Part shown: piece after piece, positions 36,635 to 49,600 of the stretch
Numbering within the stretch: position 1 is the first letter of the stretch
Layout of the letters: every line of letters begins with the position of its first letter
Source: Membranipora membranacea
Taxonomy: Eukaryota > Bryozoa > Gymnolaemata > Cheilostomatida > Membraniporidae
Assembly (NCBI GenBank): GCA_914767715.1
Contig: OU612067.1
Span: 6,262,001-6,326,000, forward strand
Length of the DNA: 64,000 nucleotides
Reading direction: 5' to 3'
Notes under the pieces: generated by a model
What the model was told of the DNA's origin: nothing
Seen by the model: only the letters and a program-made list of their open reading frames with translations
Databases searched by the model: none
Position numbers and translations under genes: made by a program

Positions 36635-39600
36635 TCATCGAGTCATACTGTTATCAATGGACGACAACATTGAACAGATGATAACTCTTCTTTCGACTAA
36701 GTCTCTGATATCCTGCTCACTGGAGGCAGGTAAGCGCACAGTTATGATCTGACTTCCTGTTTCACGGCAAAGATTTCCCCCGGCACTACATGATACTGTA
36801 CAATTAAACTCTGAAGTTTCCTGCTCTTGTTTGACAGGATTTCGGAGGCGTGGCTTAATATGTAATAATGGTAACTGATTGGATAATGCTTCATCATGCA
36901 CATCAAATGCTTTGATGGTACAGTTGGTAGTATCCCACAATGCATTGTGTACACTCAGTCCGGTAATGTAGCACCCTGTCTCCGGGGGTGTTGTGGGAGT
37001 AAATCCCATTGGCAAGAACTGAAAGAAAATACAGACAGTTAACATAGTCATTAGTAGGAAACTGGTGATATTTATCAAGGTGTTATCCTGTCTCCATAAC
37101 AGCTGCTTCTCGAAATCAAATTTAATTTGCTTTTAATTGATCAATCTAGCTAAAACTTTACTGATTTTTGTTTCTGGTAAGTTTTAATTCAGCTTAATGC
37201 TAACCTGTGCATGAAGTTCAAGGTCACCTATATCCTGATAATTCTGTCGAGAGTGATGTACTAGAAGTGTGTCAAGAAAAAGTCTGGGGTTTGTAAACAC
37301 GGATAGGTTGTATAAGACGGGACGGGTTTGGGATGCCCCGTCTACATATCTCAATAGTAGAGTGCAGCTGGTTTCCAGGTCGGACTTCCACTGCATGAGT
37401 GTATCAGCAGAACTTCTCAGATACGATCTCCATTGTGTCGGCACCTAAATACACCATCAAAAGTTTTGTTAGCAACAAGTGATTAAATAAGTTCTGGTAG
37501 ATTTAGAGAAAGAACTAAGAAAGTATAACATAATATTATGTTTATGTCAAGTTATCATACCTTGCCCATGTAGAGTTCTTGGATGGTGAGTAGAGATTGT
37601 TTAGTACATGAGTACTCAGATCTTGTGATACCGTGGAACAGTTCACAGTCATTTATAAGAGTCTGTATCAGCGACTTATACTCCATGACCTTAAATACGA
37701 CATAGACATAGATATTAACAGCACAGAATTAAAGTTATGTTATATGCATCTACTTCTAGCATCGTGTCAGAATTTCTTCCATTGCCAAGGAAAAACTGAA
37801 CTGAATTGGTAGAAAAACAAGACCTGCCAAGATATTTTACATCACTATTACATTATATTGATCATCGAATTTGAACTTGTATCGCTAATTATTACCTGTT
37901 TATGTAGGAAGTTTTGTAAGGGGTGTAAATGGTCTTCAGGGGTGTATGATAATTCAGGTAGACTGTGTAATACAGACTCCCAGCCGCTCAGGAGCACATC
38001 CACCCTCTCAAACATGTTAGCATGTGCTGAGGTAGAGTTGATAAGGTCAGGGTGTCCACTGATGTGGGATAACAACTCCGACATATTTCTACAGACAAAA
38101 AACTTGAATTAAAATGAGAAATAAAAAGTAACAGGATGCGGTAAGGCAAACTACTTGATTCATACACATTTCTATGCAGACTTCTTTTCCCATAGATGGA
38201 CACCTCCAAACTATTTCAATCATTGGTCATATACGAAGGAGGGTTAGTCTCAAACTCTCTGGTGTGACCTAACCTCTCTGGGATAGACCTTAATCTAACA
38301 TGTGACACTACCATGGTTTTAGTTACTAACCTGCTATTGATCTGTTTGAGGTGTGTGTCGGCGCTCTCAGTGAGCCCCAGTACTGACGCATCATTAAATG
38401 AGAGAGAACTCAGTCTATCCAGTATATCCTGAGAGTCACAAGGCAATCCTACCTCCGGTACAAGAGTGGCGAGGAGTGCCTGACTACCTCTCGAGTTTAA
38501 CTCAACCTGCATAAAACATTAAAACATGACTATGTATAATTTTGAGAAGAATGTTATTGTATTTCAAGTGTTTGACTGTTGTTCATTACAAGTTTCAATC
38601 AGGACTCAATGGTTTGTTGCTTGTCTTTCCTGATGAGGCTCTCATTATAAAAAATTTACAATACAAGTTTTTCCTCTTGGCTTATTGTGACAGCAATACT
38701 GTATCATTAAAGCTTAGCATTGGGGATCCTAATAGCTTCGTCTTGTCAAAGGTGATCAATTGGTGCTTTAAAATTTGAAGGGAACAATAAAAAAATCTAT
38801 TTACAAAAGATAAGCCAAAGAAAACACATTCCATAATTAATTGGAGCTCCTACTCTTACCCTCCCCCTCAAACTCTGAAGAGCTTATATTATAGACTCTA
38901 CCATACCTCTTTGTCGGTGAGCTCAGCCCGAGTTTTAAGTAGACTTATATTATAGACTCTACCATACCTCTTTGTCGGTGAGCTCAGCCCGAGTTTTAAG
39001 TAGACTTATATTATAGACTCTACCATACCTCTTTGTCGGTGAGCTCAGCCCAAGTTTTAAGTAGACTTAAATTATACACTCTACCATACCTCTTTGTCGG
39101 TGAGCTCAGCCCGAGTTTTAAGTAGACTTATATTATAGACTCTACCATACCTCTTTGTCGGTGTGCTCAGCCCGAGTTTTAAGTAGACTTATATTATAGA
39201 CTCTACCATACCTCTTTGTCGGTGAGCTCAGCCCGAGTTTTACGTAGACTTATATTATAGACTCTACCATACCTCTTTGTCGGTGAGCTCAGCCCGAGTT
39301 TTAAGTAGACTTATATTATAGACTCTATCATACCTCTTTGTCGGTGAGCTCAGCCCGAGTTTTAAGCAGACTCTTTACAGTGGCCTCTACAATGCTGATA
39401 TCGTCCTCTTCTGTACAGTAAGGAGCGTATACAGATATCACGTAATCTAAAGGGAGAACCAAACAAGTAAGTATGTAATTATTGATATAATAAGCTCATA
39501 ATCTAATCTAATAATAAATAATCCAATATAAAATATAAATTAAATAATATCATAGTCTCTAACCATGAAGTTTATAACATAATCTGAAATAAATTATCCA

Positions 39601-40685
39601 CAACACACATCACTATAATCATGAACATTAAATGAGGATTTATATGTTTATGACTATAATACAATAAGTGAAGCTTATCATCATGTGGTGTCTCAGATGT
39701 GTCATCTAGAGGAAGAAGAAACTGCTTGCTTGCCAATGTTAGCTAGCTACCGCAATAACAATGCCTAAATACTACCCTGATTTAACTGCTTACACTTAGA
39801 TACAATGGTGCTGTCACTCACTTTTCAAGCAACAGCCACAGGACATACCAGTGTGACGCATGTATTCTTTTTTGAAGGATAACCAGCATAGTACCAGAGC
39901 AACATCGAATACGCAATATACTCTCTGACACACATGCAAACTGACATATAACTCCGGCTAAGATAGAATGCTTACCTGTGAGTTTATCAGCGCCGTCACA
40001 TGATGATAGTATATATCTCATATTACTCAGTATAGTATTTAGATCATCTATAGTCCACTGAGGAGGTGACTTATACGCTGCCGAGACATAACGTCTTCTC
40101 TGGGTCAGCTGACTATGCAGTATGGAGAGAGGCAAAACTAATGCTGATATCAGCATCTGTACCTATAAGAAGACAATCAGGTGAAAAATGAATTTTGTGA
40201 TAAAGACGGAGTGGGGGATCATAACTTCTTTTGGTTTTTGAGGTTTGATGCATTAAATATCACAAACAAGGAGGAAAAGACCTGTTTATGACAAATAGAG
40301 GATGGGCTTCCCCTTGAGACGCAAGTTGCCCGAAGTCCTCGTACTGTGAGTGTGATACATACTAGAAGACTAGAATGCATCCTAGAGGTGAGGCCATAGA
40401 GGACCTCCTAATCGTGAGTGTGCAACAACCTGCCAGAAACTGGAACAGACACTAATCGCCCATTGGCAGTGACAATTTGATCGTAGCCAATAGGCCGAGG
40501 AGGAAAAGTTGGATGATCTTCTTTTGTAACTGTACTTACAGTGATATTGGTGTCAGGGTGAAGATTAGAAGTGTTACTCAGACTATGTGTGTACACTGTC
40601 TTCAGCAGATCCTGATAGGGCTGTTGTTGTTCGAGCACATATTTGGTAGAATTCCTGATGACGGCACCAGGTAATATACGACCAA
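36635..40685 (-). CDS. Dynein C-terminal region exons
   Basis: Exons 40685-40540, 40162-39976, 39446-39334, 38506-38331, 38088-37896, 37689-37561, 37444-37205, 37018-36635. VPTQWRSYLRSSADTLMQW, FTNPRLFLDTLLVHHSRQN and the ending FLPMGFTPTTPPETGCYITG with ALWDTTN match the family's last domain. The final residues are SSIDNSMTR before TGA. Confidence 0.85.
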
Positions 40686-43600
40686 CTGTAAGAAAAAACC
40701 AAAGTCACGCAATCAAAAAATCATTCATAAATTGCATTAGAATGAATAAAACCAGCTCACTTACATACTCAAGCCAATATGTAACATTCAAAAACTCAGG
40801 ATTATTGATGCTGGGATTGAAAATTTGAAAATGCTGAAGTTTTGCATTGAAGTGTGCTCTAAGCCAGCATCAATCTCCAATCCAGGAATAAGTGAATGCT
40901 TGATAGCGGTCGTGAAATACAGGTTAAAGTACATCAGATAGTCCAGCAACAAACAGTTGATAAGATGACCAACCTTTGGTATGTTGTGTGACAAACCAGA
41001 GCCTAAAGTTAGGATTCACTCCTGGATTTGTCTCCTCATAAATCTCGGCGGGTTTCTTCTTATTTCTCTGCTCATGATTGTCATAATCTACAGTCTGTAT
41101 CCCCAACACATTCTGTCAACAACGGGATGAAAAAATTAAAATCTCCATAAAGCTTGGCTAATCTGACTTAGGTAAGCAGTTTTGCGGGTTTAGGTTTATA
41201 GAGTAAAGCAACAATATCTGTTGTTAATTAGCATCAAGATTAGGTATCATACTATCATACTATGACTAGCCAACACATACAGGGGAAAGGCTGGCATCTT
41301 ACCTTCTGATCCGAGATTAACAAAATAAATGACGGAATGTTATTATTATATGTGAAGAAGATGGTGGCATGGTGAATCAATTAAACATGTTCATTTCATA
41401 TGAGGTTGATAGCATGAGGTGGCTTTGACAGCATCACTTGATACAAAGCAGCAGATATCACAACAACTCAAGCCAAGGAGTAAAAGACTTCACTCCTTGC
41501 TCAAGCTCTCAGGCTAATTTTACACCTACCCTTATCTGTTGTAGTACTTCGGCCGACCATTGAGGAGCTAGATGACAGTTGTGTAGAATAAGCCACGCCC
41601 CATTCTGCATACTCTGAGTTATCATTTGCTGGACGTCAGCCATGAACACGCCTCTACCGAACGAGAGCACGCTGACACGAGGTATGTGATCAGCTGTCTG
41701 AGCCGGCAGCATTGAGCGTATCAGCTCTATTGGATCATGGGAGAGGTAACCTGCAGGCAAGAAATAAAATCATTATATGACCTTCAAACCATGGAATTCT
41801 TAACAACAGATCACTGTGCTAGCCATAAGATTAAGGCAATTTCGAGTCAATCATAATATTATTTAATTTGTCCAGAAGACAGTTGAAGTTAGGGTCAGCG
41901 TAGTCGAAAATCTGTAAAATTTCATACCTGAATGTGTGGAGTTGTTGCTGTTCTCACAGTCCTGTCTGTTAGTTGGGGGTACAGCAGGTTCTATGAGTAC
42001 TACAGGCATATTCTGAGCCCCCGACTTCAGTATGACTTCATGTCCCGGAGGCTTTATATGTACTACATTAGGTCCTAACTCAGTCAACATTAGATTCTCA
42101 CAGATCTCAGAGAACTAAAAGAAAACACATAACGTTATCATAACCTCTCTTTAGAAAGTTGACAACTGAAATTTTTCAGTGTCAAGATTGAAACACAGAC
42201 TAAAGCGTAATAAAGAATATCACACCAATCAGAAGTAGGCAGGTGTAAAGGCGTTTTCAGATATATGAATGTCCATTTTGTCTGTTAAATACGTCGACCA
42301 GCAACATGAAATAAGCATTGCATTTTACGGTGTAGATATGCCTATATATACCAAAATAACCGAACCAACATCCATTCGCAATTCGGTCGGGTAGCCAAAA
42401 CAGAATACAGTGTAAGCTAGTTAATTCAGATTTTATAATTTAGAACTCATGTTAATTCAGACAATGAAAGCTGGTCCCTTCAGCAAGATCTCAATGCATT
42501 CTAATGTCACTTAATTCAGACTGCTTAATTAGGACAAATTTTTGTGCTCCCTAGAGGTTTGAATTAAGTGAACTGCACTGTATTACTCACCCTGTCTGGT
42601 CTGACTATTCTCCAGAGGATGAACTTCTGCATGAGGCTGAGAGAGAATGACTCTCCAGGCAGCCGGCTAACCACTGACATATTACTAGTGAAATACTCTC
42701 TCCATTCTTTGGTACGGGAGGTAATTATATCAGTCAGTCCATGGAAACAGGGCATACAATCCTCTAGCTTATGACATGACAGCCAGCTCTAAAACACGAA
42801 ATAATTAATAATTGGGATGGATAATAATCTTTTTAACGATCAATTTTGGCAGAATTTATGATATGGATATGATTATTGCTGAATTTTAGAAGTGGAAAGC
42901 TCAGATTTCAGTGGGAGGCGCCTACCATGAATGTAACAACTAGTGATGATGCACAGGAGAAGTGTTTTATCACCAAACAACCTCACAAAAGACTTTTCAT
43001 CAATGATCTGCCTATCACAATCACTCTGATCATGACTATACCTCGTGCGCCATCCACTGTGGTTTCTCTTTAGGTCTGCGGTTGGATGTTAGTTGTAGAT
43101 GTTTGACATCATTTACAAACACATGAAGCTCATCCTGTGAAAAAGCCTGAGCTGAGCTCATTCTCTGTATGGTCACAAGAAGAGCGAAGAGCTTCCAGTC
43201 AGCCTCAAATAACATAGTACTCATCAGTTTAAACACCTGCTCCGTGATGGCATTTATCAGCTCCTGGAAACAAAATATGATGTTGTTAACAAGCAATCAT
43301 GGGTCATAATCCTAATATCAATAGATAAACCTTTTTTATTGTTCGTTTGTATATTAATTAGTATGCCTCACAGTTTTTCTGGAATCAAGAATATTTGCTA
43401 ATTTAACCAGTTCTCTTTGTTAGGCGATAAAACCTTACCTGACATCTGGCTTTGGGGGCACCTGTTACACCTTTGCCTCGGAAGCGACTCCTGACAGTGT
43501 CACTACACAGCTTCTGGTACAGGTCAAAATTGAGACTGTAATAAGGTGACAAGAGCGACAGGTGCCCTATGACCTCATACATCATGGCAGCATGCAAAGC

Positions 43601-46600
43601 GACAGGCATGTAACTCTCCCGTTTCTAAAATAATAATGAAATTTAGGCACTACCAATAATTTACCATTACGTGACTGACAATGAGTTCTTGTAAATTCTT
43701 ACAACTATTCATATCAACATGTCGATAGCAGAGGGAACGGTTATCTGATGGTGGATTGAGTAGAATGAATATGAGTTTATCATCGTATTTCTATGATGCC
43801 TTAGACCAATTTTGTTACAATATATCAAGCAATTTGATCAAATAAATGATTAAGTGAACCATGTAAAAGCCGATAACTAAATTGAATGTTATAAGCTGCC
43901 GTAGTGGGTTTACCTGTAGTAGCTGATTATTGAGATAGAGAGTTTCCTCCAGTATCTGAGCGTTTCTACTGATATGCTGCTGACTCTGATGTAGAGTTGA
44001 CAGCATTGTGACATCATCTAACACGTGCTCTACACCATTCACCACCTTACTCTGTATAGACTCCTGTATAACGATCGAGACGAGAGTGAATTACTATCAC
44101 TATCAGCAACGGCAAAAATAACACTACTCTCTACTCCCAATTTCTACTCCCCGTGAACTCATCAATCAACTAGGCGATATTCTGATTAATCAGTACGGGT
44201 ATACAGAAGGACTTGTTTTGATGGTTCAGCGGGATTCAGAGGATTGCGATGAGCAAAGGTGCCATCACAAGGAACACCTTGATGGTATTTATTTATACCA
44301 GACAGGGTCTAGGTTCTCACTCCATTGAAGATCGCTCAAATAAGCCAACATGTAAATAAAAGCGCGCCAATATAACGTTTAGTAAGGCAATGAACTACCT
44401 CTCATTGAGTAAGGGATGCTGGTTAAAATTTGATTCTGGTGTTGATACATACCTGTTCAGTGTTAAGTTCGTGTTTATGATGTAATATACCTCCTTCTAA
44501 TGAGCGAGCCTGAGCCTCAAAGTCAGGCTGCTCTATCCTCATGATGTCAGAGAGGAGTAAGTCTACATGTGACTGCTGACTGTGTGATAGGTCTATAAGG
44601 TTAGCGTGACCCAGAGGTACACGTCGTGTATCATCTCCTGTAAGTCAGATAACCATCAGGGTACAGAGACGAAAGTAAGGAGGCAATACAAGACTGCTGA
44701 GATTCATAGAAAATCAGACTTAGAAAGTCTGACCTAGCATTGACATGTGGCCACTATTTTCATAAAAAGAAAAAAAAAAGTGCCTGCATGACTAGGCTAC
44801 AAATCAATGGTCCAGAATGCAGAAGACAAGAATATGAGATCTATTAATTAGATAGCTCCACATAATAATAAATATATTATTAAGTCTACGGATAGCTTCC
44901 GACCCCAACCCTAACCTTGCATGCAGAGTGACAAACCTTTTGTATGCATTGTGGTGTTGACACTGAGATAGAGCCTAAATCGAGGGTGGATGTGATACAC
45001 AAAGTCTTTTATCTGGACGGTAGGCTTTCCTGTCTCGCTGTCCTTGTGATATTTCTTATATAGGATATTTAGAAGTTCCAGAGGAGCTAATTTCCTCTCC
45101 GTATGAGTCACCAACACAACAACTCCTGAAGAATAGAAAGAAAAACATTAACTCTGTGATCAATGAGAAATATGTCCGTCAAGAACAAGAAGGTGTGTGA
45201 ACAACATTCCCAAAATGCCACAGTTTCTGGGAATTCCAAGATTTCAGATTATCGCCAGGCTCTTTTTAATGATAATTATTCATGTTTTGGTACATAGTTT
45301 AGTTCCAAATTTTTTCTTATTGACGTTTATATGTCTGAGAAAACTTTGCCAAATAATTCATTTTGTGATGTGAAACAAGACAATTTTCAGCTCATAAGAA
45401 TTAAGTGTTGGATGTTTCAGTTCTAGTCCCCGAGTTTCCATAAGCCTTACCGTGTACGAGAGCGTTGATGATATATTTGTTGATATCTGGGTCAGTAGCC
45501 GGGACCACCCACAGGTTATCATCAGGTCTCTCTATCTGAGGGTCGGGTTTGAATAAGGCTTCCATCTCAGCTAGCTTATTAAGGCTGACTTGTCTGCTGA
45601 GATATAACGCACCCAGCTCGCTGCCGGGGCTCTTTCTCGCTGACCTAAACATGAAAAATAGACAGAGATAAGTACACAATCAGCCTCATCACAATAAGAA
45701 ATAGATTCTGTGATATTAATTTCATTTTATGAAAGAGAATCCAACCTTTGCTGCTCACTCATTTCATGTTAGATTAAAAAACTTCATTTAGGGATACACC
45801 CGCACTCCCTGTTTTTTGCCCCCGGGGGTCCGTCAGACGGAGGGCAAGAGTCTGTCTCAGACAACATTTAGAGTAGCGACCAGGTTGCGATAGCAGTGGA
45901 GATATAGTAACAATAAGATCATGATAACAAATTAAAAAACAAAGCTTCACTTTTCATACCTTCTTACAACTTTCCATCTGGAAATTTATTGTGTGTCAAG
46001 AATGTGAGGTTAGATTATCCAACATTGAAATAGAAATAGGACCACGATAGTTTATCATATTAATATGTAGATTTCATAGAATTGTTAGCATTTATTTTAA
46101 AGTTAATTATTAATCGTGCAAACCAGTTATTTGAATAAGAAATAATTCTATGTTTTTGGGTAGTATTAGGGTTTGGAGACGGACCACGGGCATTTCAAAC
46201 AACGAGTTTGTCGTTGAGCGGGCTTTACTCGCTGATCAGCTGACTAAGCAAGTAAATGATTCACTGGTAAACTCATCAGTAGTTACATGATGTTTATGGC
46301 GGAAAAACAAACAGGCGCTAATTGCGCAACATCATTGGCTGATTCCTTACCTAACGTTTTGCTGAAACCTGCTTGTGTGTGCAAAGACAATACATTACTT
46401 AATTAGCCAAGCTAGTGTGTTTCTCTCAGCCAGAGCTACTTTTACTAGTTCATGTGCAGGGGCCATAACTCAGGGTAAGCGTGTGTATTATATACTTATC
46501 ACTAAACCGAACTAAAATGTTTTATTGAACTATAGGAGTGATTATATGAGAAACAAAGGACTTAATCGAAATAAAAATTATGTTACGATACTCACAGTGA

Positions 46601-49600
46601 AGCTCTTCTTGTTGATTGGCTGACACCACTTGTAGTCATCACTGATTGGCTGTCTCCATCGCTAGTCGTTGTTTGATTGGCTGTTCCAGGAGATGTAGCT
46701 CTAGTTCCTGTGGATGCTGTCACAGGAGGTAGGACAGGTGTGTTACCCCCAAACCTCTCAGCCATGCCTGATAAGGGGCGCATTGGTTCCATCTCTGAGA
46801 GCATATCGCTCACTGATGTATTTGCTGCAAAACAACCAAGAAAGATGTCAGGTTAGGACCATATTATTAATTCTGCGACATATTAGTATAAGTAGCAATT
46901 TTATTTTCTGTCAATGATAATCAAAGAAGTGCCACAACATACTGATTGGAGAGAATATACTTTAATTTACAACGAGTAGAAGTAAGATAGATGAATTTTC
47001 TCCGCCCATGGTAAATTGAATTGTGGGTAACTTTCTACAATAAATGGATCAGAGAGAAGCAAAAGTTTTATGGCGGACTTTTCAAACATCACACAAACAT
47101 TTACAATCTAGAAATAATATTACCCATCAAATCATAATATCTGTATACACCTGATGTGGTGAAAAAACTTCTGCCTGCAAAGTAACTGTTATGATTAGCC
47201 CTTGAATAATGTTGTGTAGAATCACCAAGTCAATGGCGACAAAATAGCGGTTGCTAAATAGGTTGAAACATCTGTGCCAATTTCCTCAGTTTTGTAGGCG
47301 GGTCGGAGCACACCCCGAGTACTAACAATCCTCAGTGGTCAGTGTGGACTGCAGCAGTGGGAATTGAACACGGGACCGTTGAAACTTGCCCCACGAAGAC
47401 ACAGGGCTGTATTGTAACAGTGTGCATATAACATAGTAATATACGAATAACTCTATTAAACAATCCAGACTCATAGCTCTATAGTTTCTCATCTCTACTC
47501 AGCGTTCATTAAACTTATGGAACAGCCCTTCTATTCTCTGTAAGAAATTAATCAAGCAGGGTGACAGAGTTTATATATTTGTTTATCTTTTAATTTTAAG
47601 TGATTTTAATAATAGTATGAGTAACCATACTTACAGCTGAATGTATTGTGAGTTATCTTGATAAGATTAGGAGCCTGATTATCAGGATCTATAAGTAGAG
47701 GCCAGTAGTTCTGCTGATTCTGAGCACACATACGCATTATTAGTATATTATGTAGTCTGTGTATGTCATGTCCGAGTCCAGAACGTACCCATCCGCTCAC
47801 CTCATCAAAATCACTCAATATCGATTCTGTAGCACAAAGAAAGCAAGATATAGCTAGACATGGTTTTGTGATCATATTCTGAAAATGATCACGGATATGC
47901 AGATCTAACAAGTGGGAGATAAAACACTTGAAAGCAACCTTGATTCAAATGGCAATCCTTTAGGTGCCCTTAGAAGAATGGGGGGGGGGGGGGGACACGT
48001 CACAGTCATAATGAGGGCCAACCTGCCAGCTCTAGCTGGCTTCGTTTCAGTTTATGCATAGAATGGTTATAGATCGTGGACTGCTAGGGTAGCTGAACAT
48101 ATCAAAGGGTTCAGGTGTCATTTCAGCACAAAAGCTGCACCTGCTACACCTCAATTGATGGCAATAAGCGAACATCTTCTCAATCAGATACACAGGAACA
48201 CATGAATGGTATAGCCTACCTAGAGAGAAGTCAGATCGGACAAATATGGGTCGTCTGGCAATCTTCTGTGGTTTCTTTAGTTGAGTCACCTGACTGCTCC
48301 CAGCAGACGATAACTGTTCTCTCATCCGATCATTTATAGATGGGATATCATTTATGTGTCCTGTTGTGTTCACTCTCTCCATCCGAGTCTCCAGTCTGCG
48401 AAACAACACAACCAAACCACTATATAGTAAATCATGGAGTAGCGAATTTGCATTGTATAAACCATAAACATATAAATACTTTTATTTATTTATACGTTTA
48501 TGATACAAACATATTGTATATATTTAGTCGGTAAAAATTAATGAAACAAAAAAAATGCTCCAGGTTGTCATTAGCCGCTAACAAGACTACTAGATAGAGC
48601 TGTGAAAAAATCAAATGTTTGAATTACAAACAAACAAGAATATCAATCATCACTTTATGGGAGAAAATAAAAGAGAAATAATATACTTACGCTTTGTTGG
48701 TGTCAAATTCATTGAAGTAAGTTCTCTCTCTCCAGTCGTTGATGAGATCTTCCCTTGTGTGAGCATCGAGTGGTCCGTGATAACAACACATGGCTGCCAC
48801 CTACAATACAAATAACTCTGTGAGCCTCATAGAGTATATAACTGATTATAGAGTATGTAACTGCTCTATGGTACACATTGGCCAAGGGCCAGAGTTTGGG
48901 AGGGGTCAAATTAAGGTATTACTTTCTTAGTTGAGTGAGTAGTCCAACTGCTGACTTTTAACACAATAATTACATGTGCTGGATACTCTTTTTGTAAATT
49001 GACTTCACTGTGGGACACTCTGCTCACTGTCCAACCTTCCTTACCAGCATAGCGTCACCAGGAGCACAGTCTATCTTAATCTCAGCCTCCATAAGCTGAG
49101 CCCTCCATATTTTAATCTGCATATCCATATTACTCATTATCTCTTTAGCATCGGTGATCCTCTTCTTCAGAGCCTATAAAGCATATTAAAACGGTAGAAA
49201 ATACCAAACACATACTGTTCTCTATGATAAGTGTGATATTCAAAAGCATTCTATACTATCCTTACAAAGCATCGTTCCCATCGATCCAGCGACTTCGCAA
49301 GGCCACTGTGGAATTAGGATCAAATACTCAAACCCTTCGTCCTCGCTAACTTAAAGATGTTAGTCTGTTTTGTGGGTAGTCCTCGTAAGTTGAGCGTTTG
49401 AATGTGAATGATATAGATATTAAGCAAATCATAACCAATGGATGGCAATGTGAAACAAACAAGTAGAGAATAGATATCTGTGCTGATTAGATTCTAAATT
49501 TTGGTAAAAAAAATAACTCAATAATCTTTTCTGGTGCAGAAATCATTAAAACCGCAAACCTCTTTGTCATCACATTCGCTCTAAAACATTATCAGCAGAT

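Noticed and set aside
47300-47380. Second tRNA-derived SINE on the minus strand
   Set aside because: Only a B-box-like TGTTCAATTCCC was found; A-box spacing is too short and no other supporting features are seen.
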